From Paramicrobacterium fandaimingii (GTDB taxonomy: Bacteria; Actinomycetota; Actinomycetes; Actinomycetales; Microbacteriaceae): a stretch of 64,000 nt of DNA. Where the stretch lies: NCBI RefSeq assembly GCF_011751745.2, contig NZ_CP061170.1, positions 1,674,001 through 1,738,000 of the forward strand, written 5' to 3'. The number at the start of each line of letters is the position of its first letter. The stretch's first letter is position 1. This document shows, one piece after another, positions 28,587-38,219 of this stretch. The position numbers and the translations under genes were made by a program. Below the pieces are notes generated by a model, which saw only the letters and a list, made by a program, of their open reading frames with translations, was not told where the DNA came from and searched no databases.

Positions 28587-29389
28587 GAGCCTTTCAAAGT
28601 TTTTCGCGTGCGCGTCGTACCAGAGGCAAGTTGTGCGGCGAGTGCGCTGACGGCATCGACGCCGCCGTCGCCCAGCGCCCTCACGAGCGCTGAACCGACG
28701 ATGGCTCCGTCGGCGTATTCCAACACCTCTCGAACCTGTTCGGGAGTCGAGATTCCCAGTCCGACGCAGGCATTCTCCACTCCGGCATCGCGTAGCCGCG
28801 ATACGAGGGTGCGTGCCGCCGCATCGACGTCGGTGCGGGCGCCGGTGATGCCCATCGTGGAGACGGTGTAGACGAAGCCCCTGCTGAATTCCACGGCCTG
28901 TGCGAGCCGCGCATCGCTCGAAGACGGTGCAGCAAGAAATACTCGATCAAGGCCCGTGCGCTCCGACGCCGCGAGCCAATCGGATGCTTCGTCCGGAATG
29001 AGATCCGGCGTGATCAGGCCGGCACCGCCCGCATCGAGCAGATCATCGGCGAACCGTTCGACGCCATACTGAACCACGGGGTTCCAATAGGTCATCAGCA
29101 GCACGTCAGCATCGCATTCCGCCGTGATGCGCCTCACCGCTTCGAAAATGTGAGAGAGACGAAAACCATTCGCCAAGGCACGCTGCGTTGCAGATTGAAT
29201 GACAGGGCCGTCCATGACGGGGTCGGAATAGGGGACGCCAAGCTCGAGAACGTCGACACCGGAACGGGCAATGCCGATGGCGGCGTCAATGCTCTCGTCG
29301 ACAGTCGGAAATCCCAGGGGAAGATACCCGATGAGAGCGCCATCGCCCGATTCTCGTTTTGCCCGAAGCGTCTCGGATACACCGGTCAC
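28580..29389 (-). CDS. trpA: Tryptophan synthase alpha chain
   Basis: Cleaves indole-3-glycerol phosphate to indole and glyceraldehyde-3-phosphate, channelling indole to TrpB. 269 residues. Visible are [16 protein letters not shown] at the start, the catalytic-Glu and Asp region [31 protein letters not shown], and the phosphate-binding [11 protein letters not shown] and AIVGSALV. The GTG start overlaps the trpB stop by four bases. Confidence 0.97.
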   Translation of the reverse strand: MTGVSETLRAKRESGDGALIGYLPLGFPTVDESIDAAIGIARSGVDVLELGVPYSDPVMDGPVIQSATQRALANGFRLSHIFEAVRRITAECDADVLLMTYWNPVVQYGVERFADDLLDAGGAGLITPDLIPDEASDWLAASERTGLDRVFLAAPSSSDARLAQAVEFSRGFVYTVSTMGITGARTDVDAAARTLVSRLRDAGVENACVGLGISTPEQVREVLEYADGAIVGSALVRALGDGGVDAVSALAAQLASGTTRTRKTLKGSW

Positions 29390-30597
29390 GATTGCTCGGC
29401 TCCTTCGTCGATCAGATTGAAGTAGGATCCCGCGGTCTCCATGTCTTTGTCGCCGCGGCCAGAGAGACTGACGAGAATGACCGCATCTGGCCCGAGTTCC
29501 CGACCAAGGGTCATCGTGCCGGCAAGTGCGTGCGCCGATTCGATTGCCGGAATGATTCCTTCAGTGCGGCTGAGCAGCCTGAGTGCATCCATGGCCGCAG
29601 CATCGGTGACCGGGCGATAAATAGCGCGTCCAGACGTGGCAAGCCAGGAGTGTTCTGGGCCGACACCGGGGTAGTCGAGACCCGCCGAGATCGAATGGGA
29701 CTCGATCGTCTGTCCATCGTCGTCCTGCAGGAGGAAGCTTCGGGCGCCGTGCAGCATCCCGGGCCTCCCCTTCGTGATCGTCGCGGCATGGCGCGGCGTG
29801 TCAACACCGTCTCCAGCCGCCTCGAACCCATAGAGGTCGACGTCGGCGTCGTCGAGGAATGCGTGAAAGATTCCCATTGCGTTCGACCCTCCACCGACGC
29901 ATGCTGTGACAGCATCCGGAAGCCGCCCGGTGAGGGCCAGTACCTGCTCGCGTGCCTCTTCGCCGATGATCTTCTGGAGATCGCGCACCATTGCGGGGAA
30001 CGGGTGCGGACCGGCGACGGTTCCGAAGATGTAGTTTGTTGTCTCGACGTTGGTCACCCAGTCGCGCATTGCCTCATTGATGGCGTCTTTGAGCGTGCGC
30101 GACCCCGTCTTGACGGCGATCACCTCGGCACCGAGTAAGCGCATGCGTGCAACATTCAGTGCCTGTCGCTCTGTGTCGACCTCACCCATGTAGATGACGC
30201 AGTCCAGACCGAAAAGCGCTGCGGCCGTTGCCGTCGCGACGCCGTGCTGCCCTGCACCTGTCTCAGCGATGACGCGTGTCTTTCCCACGCGCTTTGTGAG
30301 AAGCGCCTGCCCGAGAACGTTATTGATCTTATGCGAGCCTGTGTGGTTGAGGTCTTCGCGCTTGAGGATGATTCGCGCGTTGCCTGCGTGCTCAGCAAAG
30401 CGCGGAACTTCGGTGATGGCCGAGGGGCGGCCGACGTAGTCGCGCAGCAAGGCATCGAGCTCGCGGTGAAACTCCGGATCGGCTTTTGCAGCCTCCCAGG
30501 CTGTCGTGAGTTCGTCGAGGGTGGCGATGAGCGATTCGGGGACGAAGCGGCCGCCGAACTCGCCAAAGTAGGGCCCCGAGCTGTTTCGCAGAGACAT
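29386..30597 (-). CDS. trpB: Tryptophan synthase beta chain
   Basis: PLP enzyme joining indole and serine to make tryptophan. 403 residues. The PLP lysine lies in [15 protein letters not shown], and the phosphate-binding loop is [15 protein letters not shown]. The opening [14 protein letters not shown] is the classic TrpB1 N-terminus. It starts two bases after the trpC stop and overlaps trpA. Confidence 0.98.
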   Translation of the reverse strand: MSLRNSSGPYFGEFGGRFVPESLIATLDELTTAWEAAKADPEFHRELDALLRDYVGRPSAITEVPRFAEHAGNARIILKREDLNHTGSHKINNVLGQALLTKRVGKTRVIAETGAGQHGVATATAAALFGLDCVIYMGEVDTERQALNVARMRLLGAEVIAVKTGSRTLKDAINEAMRDWVTNVETTNYIFGTVAGPHPFPAMVRDLQKIIGEEAREQVLALTGRLPDAVTACVGGGSNAMGIFHAFLDDADVDLYGFEAAGDGVDTPRHAATITKGRPGMLHGARSFLLQDDDGQTIESHSISAGLDYPGVGPEHSWLATSGRAIYRPVTDAAAMDALRLLSRTEGIIPAIESAHALAGTMTLGRELGPDAVILVSLSGRGDKDMETAGSYFNLIDEGAEQS

Positions 30598-30599
30598 GG

Positions 30600-31379
30600 T
30601 CAGACCGCCAAGAAGGTTGTGAGTGTTGATACGGGGTCGCTCGTGACAAGCGCTTCCCCAATGAGAACGACATCCGCGCCCGACTGCCGGTAGTGAGCGA
30701 CGTCTTTCGGAGCGGCGACCGCTGATTCGGCGACCTTGATCACTCCGGAGGGAATCGTCTCGGCCAGGGTGCCGAACAGATCGCGATCGAGCTCGAACGT
30801 CTTAAGGTTCCGGGCGTTGATTCCCACGAGTTTCGCATCGAGCTCGAGAGCTCGCTCGAGCTCCTCAGCCGTGTGCGCTTCGACGAGCGCCGTCATTCCA
30901 AGGCCGACGATGAGATCGTGAAGCGTGCGCAGCCGCGTCTGATGGAGCGCCGCAACGATCAACAGCACAATGTCTGCGCCCGCCGCGCGTGCCTCGAGCA
31001 CCTGGTACGGTTCCGACACGAAATCTTTGCGCAACACGGGGATCGACACTGTCGACTTCACCGAACGGAGGTCATCAAGAGAACCCTTGAAGCGTCTCTC
31101 CTCTGTCAGCACGCTGATCGCGCTGGCGCCACCTTCCTCGTAGAGAGATGCGAGCCGCGCCGGGTCAGGGATTTCTGCAAGATCGCCGCGGGAGGGGCTG
31201 GCGCGTTTGACCTCTGCGATGATCTTCACTCGATCGGCCGGTGCTAAAGCGGCAAGCGCATCACGGGCGGGAGCAGCCGCGACAGCCGCGGCTTCAATGC
31301 GCTCGAGAGGCAGGGCCTGCTCTCGGGCACGAGCATCGGCCCGCGCTCCTTCTGTGAGCTCCGCCAGGAGATCAGTCAC
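30600..31379 (-). CDS. trpC: Indole-3-glycerol-phosphate synthase
   Basis: Ring closure of CdRP to indole-3-glycerol phosphate. 259 residues, single-domain TIM barrel (no fused TrpF). The substrate-site motif is [15 protein letters not shown] near residue 50, with [21 protein letters not shown] and [15 protein letters not shown] further on. GTG start four bases after the HGxxPAAW gene. Confidence 0.97.
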   Translation of the reverse strand: MTDLLAELTEGARADARAREQALPLERIEAAAVAAAPARDALAALAPADRVKIIAEVKRASPSRGDLAEIPDPARLASLYEEGGASAISVLTEERRFKGSLDDLRSVKSTVSIPVLRKDFVSEPYQVLEARAAGADIVLLIVAALHQTRLRTLHDLIVGLGMTALVEAHTAEELERALELDAKLVGINARNLKTFELDRDLFGTLAETIPSGVIKVAESAVAAPKDVAHYRQSGADVVLIGEALVTSDPVSTLTTFLAV

Positions 31380-31383
31380 CGGT

Positions 31384-31614
31384 TCAGTGGTCCTTCGGCA
31401 GATAGCGAGGTCCGTTGACTCCGAAACCGACCTTCTTCAAGATCCAACCGACGATGAGGCCGATGACGAGCAGAACGGCAGCTGCGATGACTCCGTATGT
31501 CTGGCCGAGAAAAAGCATGGTCGTGCCGATGCAGAATGCGACGAGCATGATGATCACGGCGGTCCATGCGGCCGGTGAGTGGCCGTGGCCGGGGTCGATC
31601 GATTCGGGGGTCAC
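31384..31614 (-). CDS. HGxxPAAW-motif small membrane protein
   Basis: 76 residues. The name-giving motif is GHGHSPAAWTAV near residues 9-20. Two membrane helices follow (about 18-38 and 42-62), then a basic, Pro-ending tail. This actinobacterial family is found with trp genes but has no known function. GTG start with AAAGGAG. The gene sits between two trp genes in the same operon, so its expression should follow tryptophan synthesis. Confidence 0.85.
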   Translation of the reverse strand: MTPESIDPGHGHSPAAWTAVIIMLVAFCIGTTMLFLGQTYGVIAAAVLLVIGLIVGWILKKVGFGVNGPRYLPKDH

Positions 31615-31657
31615 GTGAACTCCTTTACTGACGGTGGGTCGCCGTTAAGTCTATCTG

Positions 31658-32245
31658 CTACTGAGTGGGGTCCTCACCGCGACTCAGCTCATCCCAGCTG
31701 TCGACGGCATCATGCGTCTCGCTGGGCTGCGCTGTCGACGGCGCGTCGAACTTGCGACCCGACGTTGGCCAGAGCCTGCCCGTCGCCGCAACGGCTATTC
31801 CCAGCAGTGCAAGCACGACGCCGGCCACGATCGCGATAAACGGCCAGACGGTCGCGCTGCTCTGCGACACCAGATCGTGGGCTGCGGAGTTTCCGGCGAC
31901 GCCCGTGAATTCGGTGATCGTCTTCGAACTAGCTCCGGCCGGATCGCTCACGGCAAGGACAGCCGAGAGCACGAGGCAGCCGCCGATGAGAACCTCGAGA
32001 ACACCGAAGATCACGCGCAGCACGCGGCCAGCGATCGCCAGCGCGCCGCCGAGGGCCAGGCCGGCGAGGCCGAGCGCGGCAACCGCCGGGCCCGCTGCCT
32101 CACCGGGAACAGCGACGGCCGTTCCGGCGTGGCTGTTCTGAACGAGAGTCAGGGAGAACCACGTCTGCGTCCAGGTGAGGAGGGCGACACCGCTCACGGC
32201 CAGTGTGGCGAGAAGCAGGATGCCCTTGATGCGACGCCCGTTCAT
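31658..32245 (-). CDS. Trp biosynthesis-associated membrane protein (TIGR02234 type)
   Basis: 195 residues with four membrane helices (about 8-26, 50-68, 75-100, 130-155) and a hydrophilic C-terminus. The first helix ends in TWTQTWFSLTL, a Trp-rich stretch common in this actinobacterial family, which is always next to trp genes; the function is unknown. The ATG overlaps the trpE stop by four bases (ATGA). Confidence 0.85.
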   Translation of the reverse strand: MNGRRIKGILLLATLAVSGVALLTWTQTWFSLTLVQNSHAGTAVAVPGEAAGPAVAALGLAGLALGGALAIAGRVLRVIFGVLEVLIGGCLVLSAVLAVSDPAGASSKTITEFTGVAGNSAAHDLVSQSSATVWPFIAIVAGVVLALLGIAVAATGRLWPTSGRKFDAPSTAQPSETHDAVDSWDELSRGEDPTQ

Positions 32246-33771
32246 CTTTCCCCGATTCGAACCATGGCATCAGCGATCGCGACAGCTCGCAACGGAGCTG
32301 CCGCCTTATTGCACGACTCCTGATACTCCGACTCGGCGACCGAATCCGCCACAAGTCCGCCTCCGGCCTGCACGATCGCCGTTCCATTCATGAGAGTTGC
32401 CGTGCGGATGGCGATGGCGAGGTCTGTCTCACCCGAGAAGCCGATGTACCCGACGACACCGCCGTAGACGCCGCGCTGCGCAGGCTCAAGCTCGTCGATG
32501 ATCTGCAGTGCTCGTGGTTTCGGTGCTCCCGACAGCGTTCCGGCGGGAAACGTTGCGCGGAAGATGTCGATCGGCGTCATTTCCGGTCGAAGCTTGCCTT
32601 CAACGCTTGAGACGAGATGCATGATGTGGCTAAAGCGTTCGACGCGCATGAATTCGGTGACGTCGACCGTGCCCGGAACGCAGACTTTTGCCAGATCGTT
32701 GCGTGCAAGATCGACGAGCATGAGATGCTCAGCACGTTCTTTATCGTCTGAGCGGAGAGTTCGCTCGAACGCGGCGTCTTCGTCTGGCGTGCTCCCCCGT
32801 GGCTGAGACCCGGCAATCGGATGCGTGACGACGTGCCCGCCTTGCGATTTCACGAGAGCTTCAGGCGAGGACCCGACGATCGCGTAGGGGGTACCCGTCG
32901 GTGTCTCGAGGCTCAGAAGGTACATGTAGGGGCTCGGGTTCAGCGTGCGCAGCATCCGATAGACATCGATCGGTCGGGCGTCGCTGTCCATCTCGAACCG
33001 CTGCGAGAGCACAACCTGAAAGATGTCACCCTCTCGAATGTACGATTTGCTCTTTTCGACAGCGGCAAGAAAGTCTTCTTTCGGCGTGCGGTGTCGGGGC
33101 TCAGGCTCGACAGCGAAATCGACGTCGGCAAGCTGCGCATCACTTGGGCGGGCGATCGTCGTTTGCATGTCGGTAAGCCGCGTCTGAGCGTCATTCCACA
33201 GATCGTCGAGCGCTGTCGAGTCGGCGAGCACGTTCGCGATCAGCTGCACGGTTCCACGGCGGTGATCGAGCACGACGAGATCGGAGACGAAGCACATCGC
33301 CTGACCTGGTATCGGGTGCTCGGCGACGGGCGCATTCGGAAGGCGCTCAATCTGACGAACGGACTCCCACCCGAGAAACCCGACAAGACCACCCGTGAGA
33401 GGCGGAAGCTCGGGAATCGATTCGCCTGACCACCGCCGAGTGAGCTCACCGACGGCCTCAAGCGGCGCGAGGTCGTCGAGGTCGCCGACGGCCCGCTCGG
33501 CGGAGAGGCCGTAATCGAGCCATTGGGCCGTGTCGCCCGACTGCGTCAGGACACCGTAGGAGGAAACGCCGACGAATGAGTAGCGCGACCAGATCCCGCC
33601 CTCGGCTGATTCAAGAAGGAAGCTGCCGGGGGTGCCGTCGGCAAGCTTGCGATAGAGACCGACGGGAGTCTCGCTGTCTGCGAAGATCTCGCGCACAACA
33701 GGCACAACCCGCATGCGCGACGCACGGTCGATGAACTGCTCCCGCGTCGTTGTCGACGGCATTCCCGTCAT
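32242..33771 (-). CDS. trpE: Anthranilate synthase component I
   Basis: Chorismate plus ammonia to anthranilate, the committed tryptophan step. 509 residues. The feedback site segment FLLESAEGG is present near residue 50, and the chorismate-binding core has PSPYMYLL, VGSSPEALVK, HPIAGSQPRGSTPDED and SGAPKPRALQIIDELE. This fits a tryptophan-inhibited enzyme. It is coupled to hisI by an ATGA overlap, so no room exists for an attenuator in front of it. trpG and trpD are not nearby. Confidence 0.97.
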   Translation of the reverse strand: MTGMPSTTTREQFIDRASRMRVVPVVREIFADSETPVGLYRKLADGTPGSFLLESAEGGIWSRYSFVGVSSYGVLTQSGDTAQWLDYGLSAERAVGDLDDLAPLEAVGELTRRWSGESIPELPPLTGGLVGFLGWESVRQIERLPNAPVAEHPIPGQAMCFVSDLVVLDHRRGTVQLIANVLADSTALDDLWNDAQTRLTDMQTTIARPSDAQLADVDFAVEPEPRHRTPKEDFLAAVEKSKSYIREGDIFQVVLSQRFEMDSDARPIDVYRMLRTLNPSPYMYLLSLETPTGTPYAIVGSSPEALVKSQGGHVVTHPIAGSQPRGSTPDEDAAFERTLRSDDKERAEHLMLVDLARNDLAKVCVPGTVDVTEFMRVERFSHIMHLVSSVEGKLRPEMTPIDIFRATFPAGTLSGAPKPRALQIIDELEPAQRGVYGGVVGYIGFSGETDLAIAIRTATLMNGTAIVQAGGGLVADSVAESEYQESCNKAAAPLRAVAIADAMVRIGER

Positions 33772-34130
33772 GACGCGTCGTCCTTCATCACGACAGGATC
33801 GAGCACGTCGGCATCGAAGCAGGTGTGGGCACCGGTATGGCAGGCCGCGCCGATCTGCTCGACGGAGACGAGGATCGTGTCGGCGTCGCAGTCAAGGGCT
33901 GCCTGCTTGACGTATTGAACGTGACCAGACGTGTCGCCCTTGCGCCAGTACTCGCCGCGGGACCGGGACCAGAATGTCACGCGGCCGGATGTCAGAGTGC
34001 GGCGGAGCGCCTCGGCATCCATGTACCCGAGCATGAGCACCTCACGCGTGTCCCACTGTTGGATGATGGCGGGCAGAAGGCCGTCATCAGCGAACTGAGC
34101 ACGGTCGATGATGCCGTCAACGTCGTTCAT
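33768..34130 (-). CDS. hisI: Phosphoribosyl-AMP cyclohydrolase
   Basis: Opens the adenine ring of PR-AMP in histidine synthesis. 120 residues, separate from HisE. The zinc and magnesium site motif is [22 protein letters not shown], here as DCDADTIL and CHTGAHTCF; the earlier [16 protein letters not shown] segment is also conserved. It overlaps hisF upstream and trpE downstream by four bases each. Confidence 0.96.
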   Translation of the reverse strand: MNDVDGIIDRAQFADDGLLPAIIQQWDTREVLMLGYMDAEALRRTLTSGRVTFWSRSRGEYWRKGDTSGHVQYVKQAALDCDADTILVSVEQIGAACHTGAHTCFDADVLDPVVMKDDAS

Positions 34131-34888
34131 CGAACGCTCGCCCCCTGTGCGGTAAGTGCGTCCTTGACGTCGGCGATCGTCAACTGCCCCGAGTGAAAGA
34201 CGCTCGCGGCGAGCAGCGCGTCTGCGCCCGCGTCGATGGCCGGTGGGAAGTGCTCGGGGGCCCCGGCACCACCGGACGCGATGACGGGAACTCGACAGTT
34301 CTCGCGCACGAGCGAAATGAGTTCGAGATCGAACCCGTCTTGTGTGCCGTCTGCGTCGATCGAGTTGACGAGCAGCTCACCTGCGCCGCGATCCGCGGCT
34401 TCACGAACCCACTCGACGGCGTCAATCTCTGTGGTTCGGCGACCGCCGTGTGTCGTGACAACGAAGCCGGAAGGCATGTTCTCGGCACGCTTGATATCGA
34501 GTGAGAGCACGAGAACCTGGGCGCCGAAGCGGTCGGCGATCTCGCCAATCAGATCCGGGCGCGCGATAGCGGCGCTATTCACGCCCACCTTGTCAGCTCC
34601 GTGTGCCTGAAGGCGCGACACGTCGTCGACCGAGCGGACGCCTCCCCCGACGGTGAGTGGAATGAACACCTTTTCAGCTGTGGAACGGACGACATCGTAC
34701 ATTGTGCCGCGTCCCTCAACGGTTGCCGACACATCGAGGAACGTGAGCTCGTCTGCGCCTTGTTCGTAATAGCGTTGGGCAAGCTCGACGGGGTCACCCT
34801 GATCGCGCAGATTCTTGAAATTGACGCCCTTGACGACACGTCCGTCTGACACGTCGAGACAGGGAATCACTCGAACAGCGAGAGTCAT
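34127..34888 (-). CDS. hisF: Imidazole glycerol phosphate synthase subunit HisF
   Basis: Cyclase subunit that uses ammonia from HisH. 253 residues, TIM barrel. The catalytic Asp opening is [18 protein letters not shown], with LTVGGGVRS and [17 protein letters not shown] phosphate and catalytic motifs. hisH and hisA are not in the window. It starts 11 bases after hisG. Confidence 0.97.
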   Translation of the reverse strand: MTLAVRVIPCLDVSDGRVVKGVNFKNLRDQGDPVELAQRYYEQGADELTFLDVSATVEGRGTMYDVVRSTAEKVFIPLTVGGGVRSVDDVSRLQAHGADKVGVNSAAIARPDLIGEIADRFGAQVLVLSLDIKRAENMPSGFVVTTHGGRRTTEIDAVEWVREAADRGAGELLVNSIDADGTQDGFDLELISLVRENCRVPVIASGGAGAPEHFPPAIDAGADALLAASVFHSGQLTIADVKDALTAQGASVR

Positions 34889-34899
34889 GCGAATACCTC

Positions 34900-35739
34900 C
34901 TACAGGCGGGCTGCGTGAATGGCGCTGACGAGAATCGCCCGGGCGCCCAGTCCATAGAGCGCGTCCATAATCTGATTCATGTCTTTGCGCGGAACCATGA
35001 CGCGCACAGCTACCCAGTCAGGATCTTTGAGCGGCGAGACGGTGGGTGACTCCATGCCGTGGGCGACCTCGGTCGCGCGCTCAAGCAGGGATGCCGGCAG
35101 GTCGTAGTCCATGAGCACGTACCGCCGCGCAACGAGAACACCCTGCAGCCGTCTCAGGAGCACATCGGTTCCCGGCTTCTGCTCGGGAGCTGAGATGACG
35201 ACGGCCGTTGAGTCGAGGATGACGGGGCCGAAGATATCGAGCCCGGCGTTGCGCAGCGTCGTTCCCGTCGAGACGACGTCGGCGACGGCGTCCGCAACCC
35301 CGAGGTCGACGGCAGACTCGACAGCGCCATCGAGCTTCACAAGCTCGACCGACACACCGTGGCGCGCAAGAAACTCTCCGACCAGCCCGGTGTAGCTCGT
35401 GGCCACCCTCATGCCGTCGAGATCGGCAAGCTCGCTGAAGCGACCGACAGGGCCTGCGAAGCGAAACGTGGAATCGGCGAAGTCGAGGGCGGCGACCTCC
35501 GAAGCAGGCGACGCAGAATCAAGCAGGAGGTCGCGCCCGGTGATGCCGGCATCGAGGGCACCCGAGCCGACATACGTGGCGATGTCGCGGGGGCGGAGGT
35601 AAAAGAACTCCACGTCATTTCTCGCGTCAATGAGGTGAAGCGCTTTGGGGTCGGTGCGGGTGAGGTACCCGGCTTCAACCAGCATTCCTGCGGCCGTCTC
35701 GGCAAGCGAGCCCTTGTTGGGCACTGCGATTCGCAACAT
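34900..35739 (-). CDS. hisG: ATP phosphoribosyltransferase (long form)
   Basis: First step of histidine synthesis. 279 residues, the long form with a C-terminal ACT-like regulatory domain that senses histidine. Opening [15 protein letters not shown]; the PRPP-binding region is [15 protein letters not shown]. The C-terminal part begins near residue 205 ([19 protein letters not shown]). It follows hisE after 58 bases. Confidence 0.96.
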   Translation of the reverse strand: MLRIAVPNKGSLAETAAGMLVEAGYLTRTDPKALHLIDARNDVEFFYLRPRDIATYVGSGALDAGITGRDLLLDSASPASEVAALDFADSTFRFAGPVGRFSELADLDGMRVATSYTGLVGEFLARHGVSVELVKLDGAVESAVDLGVADAVADVVSTGTTLRNAGLDIFGPVILDSTAVVISAPEQKPGTDVLLRRLQGVLVARRYVLMDYDLPASLLERATEVAHGMESPTVSPLKDPDWVAVRVMVPRKDMNQIMDALYGLGARAILVSAIHAARL

Positions 35740-35797
35740 TCGGTTCGTGCTCTCGTGTCGGGGAACGTCGGGTGTGGATGCCGGTGAACGGTGAGCC

Positions 35798-36061
35798 TCA
35801 CAGATGTCGGTAGACGTCTTCGAGACGCAGCCCCTTCGCGAGCATCATCACCTGCACGTGGTACAGAAGCTGAGACATCTCTTCGGCCGCGGCCTCGTCG
35901 GACTCATGCTCCGATGCCATCCACACTTCGGCAGCCTCTTCGACGATCTTCTTTCCGATAGAGTGCACGCCGCTGTCAAGCTCGGCGACCGTGCGCGAAC
36001 CGGCTGGGCGGTTCGCTGCTTTGTCGCTCAGCTCGGCAAACAGCTCGTCGAAAGTCTTCAC
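35798..36061 (-). CDS. hisE: Phosphoribosyl-ATP pyrophosphohydrolase
   Basis: Second step of histidine synthesis. 87 residues, all-helical MazG-like fold. The metal-binding pattern is [15 protein letters not shown] then [21 protein letters not shown] start at 36061. It lies 52 bases after rpe and 58 before hisG; those gaps show no clear signal. Confidence 0.94.
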   Translation of the reverse strand: MKTFDELFAELSDKAANRPAGSRTVAELDSGVHSIGKKIVEEAAEVWMASEHESDEAAAEEMSQLLYHVQVMMLAKGLRLEDVYRHL

Positions 36062-36113
36062 ACGTCAAGCCTACTCGGTCGCGGAGGGTGTCCGTTCGGC
36101 AGACGGCGGCCGC

Positions 36114-36779
36114 TCACCGGTGGGTGTGTGCGGCTGCCCGCTCACGCAGCATCCGGATTTTGTCTGCCGGTTCTCCCCCGGCGAAGACGCTGGAACCGGC
36201 GACAAACGTGTCTGCGCCGTTCTGCGCGGCAACCTCAATCGTGTCGAGGGTGATGCCGCCGTCAACCTGCAGCCAGATGTCGAGCTCGTCGCGGTCGGCG
36301 GCCTCGCGAACTGCGCTGAGCTTCGGCATCATCTCGTGTTTGAAACTCTGCCCACCGAAGCCCGGCTCGACGGTCATCACGAGAACCTGGTCGAACTCAG
36401 GAAGCAGCTCGAGATACGGCTCAACAGCGGTGTCGGGTTTGAGCGCGAGTCCGGCGCGGGCACCGATCTTTCGCAGTTTCCGTGCGAGTCCGACGGGGTC
36501 AGCGGCCGCCTCCGCGTGAAACGTCACCGAGAACGCACCTGTCTCTGCGTAATCGGGCGCCCATCTGTCGGCGTCGTCGATCATCAGGTGCACGTCGAGC
36601 GGAATCGGCGAAACCTCTTGAATGCGCTGCACCATGGGGAGCCCAAAGGTGAGATTCGGAACGAAATGGTTGTCCATCACGTCAACGTGCACGAGATCTG
36701 CGTCGGCGATTCGGCCGAGGTCACGCTCGAAATTGACGAAATCGGCGGAGAGGATGCTGGGGTTGATACGCGCGGCCAT
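36114..36779 (-). CDS. rpe: Ribulose-phosphate 3-epimerase
   Basis: Interconverts ribulose- and xylulose-5-phosphate in the pentose phosphate pathway. 221 residues, TIM barrel. Opening INPSILSADFVNFERDL, then the metal-site HVDVMDNHFVPNLTFG, HLMI, MTVEPGFGGQSF and VDGGIT. Starts nine bases after the rsmB stop. Confidence 0.97.
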   Translation of the reverse strand: MAARINPSILSADFVNFERDLGRIADADLVHVDVMDNHFVPNLTFGLPMVQRIQEVSPIPLDVHLMIDDADRWAPDYAETGAFSVTFHAEAAADPVGLARKLRKIGARAGLALKPDTAVEPYLELLPEFDQVLVMTVEPGFGGQSFKHEMMPKLSAVREAADRDELDIWLQVDGGITLDTIEVAAQNGADTFVAGSSVFAGGEPADKIRMLRERAAAHTHR

Positions 36780-36788
36780 GGCTTGATC

Positions 36789-38219
36789 TTACCGATCTGA
36801 CTTACGCAGAAGCGCGACGTACATGGCATCGGTTCCGTGCCTGTGCGGCCAGAGCTGAACATTCGGAATCGCCGGTGACCGTGTCGGGTCGGGCTCGCCG
36901 AGATCGATGTCTCCGACGATGCTGCGCAGAACGTCGGGCGCGTTGATCGCTGTCACCGTGCCGTGCATGCGCCGAAGCACGTCGCCCACGATGGCACGCG
37001 TCTCTCCCAGATGTGGCGAGCAGGTCACATACGCGATGGTTCCGCCCGGAGCTGTCGCGGCGATTGCCGATCGAAGCAGCTCTGCCTGAAGTGCCGAGAG
37101 GTCGGCGACATCGCTCGGCTGCTTGCGCCACCGGGCCTCGGGGCGCCGGCGAAGGGCGCCGAGGCCGGTGCAGGGGGCATCGACGAGCACCCGGTGATAG
37201 GTATCTGGATGCTGCGAACCGAGTTCGCGGCCGTCGCTCGTGAGCACCTCGACGATGTTGTCAAAGGGCTGCACGGCACGTCGCACGAGGTCGGCGCGGC
37301 CTGGCGCCACCTCGTTGGCGTCGAGAGTCGCTCCGCCGCGGGCGGCCTCGGCTGCGAGAAGTGCGCTCTTGCCGCCAGGGCCCGCGCAGAGATCGAGCCA
37401 CTTCTCGCCCTGCCGCACCGGCGCCACTCTGCTGAGCATGAGTGCGGCAAGCTGCGACCCCTCGTCTTGCACACGCAGCGTGCCGTGAGAACCTCCGACG
37501 ACAGCATCCGGGTCACCCGTGCCCAGTCGAAACCCAACGGGAGAGTACGCGTCCGGCTCTGCTTTCTCGGGCAGCTCAGCGGCTCCGGGCAATGCGACGA
37601 GGTTCACTCGTGGCGCATCGTTGTCTGCGGCGAGGAGCGCCTCGAGCTCGTCGCCGCGGCCTTCCGCTTCGAGAGCGGTGCCGAATGCTCTGACGATCCA
37701 GGTCGGATGCGCGTGTTCGATGGCCAGCGCTTCTGACTTGTTCGTGACTCCCTCTCGAAGACGCGCAGTCCATGTGGAATCGTCGTCACGCGAGATTGTG
37801 CGAAGCACGCCGTTAACGAACCCCGCCGACGACTGACTCGCGTGCTTTCGTGCGAGCGCAACGGACTCGTTGACCGCCGCGTGGGGAGCGACGCGCATAG
37901 CGAGAAGTTGGTGAGCACCGAGTCTGAGACTGTTGCGCACAGGAACATCGATGTGGTCAATCGGGCGCTGTGATGCGCGTTCGATGATGGCGTCGTAGTG
38001 CCCGCGGCGGCGAAGCGTTCCGTAACAGAGCTCCGTTGCCAGGGCCGAGTCGTTGGGCGCGAGCTTGGCGCGCCGTATGTCGTGCGGAAGCAGCAGGTTT
38101 GCATACGCATCGTCGGCATCGACAGCCATGAGCACGCCGAAGGCGACCTGGCGAGATGGCTGGATGCTGTTGGAGCCTCGGGGACGCTGGGGCCGCGGCT
38201 TGCGGGTCGGCGCGCTCAT
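36789..38219 (-). CDS. rsmB: 16S rRNA (cytosine-C5)-methyltransferase RsmB
   Basis: 476 residues. The N-terminal NusB-like domain (about 20-150) is followed by a SAM methyltransferase. Motif I is LDLCAGPGGKSALLAAEA; the catalytic pair is DAPCTGLGALRRRPEARW (motif IV Cys) and YVTCSPHLGETRAIV (motif VI Cys). The ATG at 38219 overlaps the fmt stop by four bases; the frame is open a little further, but only this start is coupled. The first 25 residues are basic and disordered. The fmt-rsmB order is widespread in bacteria. Confidence 0.95.
   Translation of the reverse strand: MSAPTRKPRPQRPRGSNSIQPSRQVAFGVLMAVDADDAYANLLLPHDIRRAKLAPNDSALATELCYGTLRRRGHYDAIIERASQRPIDHIDVPVRNSLRLGAHQLLAMRVAPHAAVNESVALARKHASQSSAGFVNGVLRTISRDDDSTWTARLREGVTNKSEALAIEHAHPTWIVRAFGTALEAEGRGDELEALLAADNDAPRVNLVALPGAAELPEKAEPDAYSPVGFRLGTGDPDAVVGGSHGTLRVQDEGSQLAALMLSRVAPVRQGEKWLDLCAGPGGKSALLAAEAARGGATLDANEVAPGRADLVRRAVQPFDNIVEVLTSDGRELGSQHPDTYHRVLVDAPCTGLGALRRRPEARWRKQPSDVADLSALQAELLRSAIAATAPGGTIAYVTCSPHLGETRAIVGDVLRRMHGTVTAINAPDVLRSIVGDIDLGEPDPTRSPAIPNVQLWPHRHGTDAMYVALLRKSDR

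Noticed and set aside
33768-33800. Tryptophan attenuator ahead of trpE
   Set aside because: trpE starts inside the hisI stop; there is no leader and no run of Trp codons.
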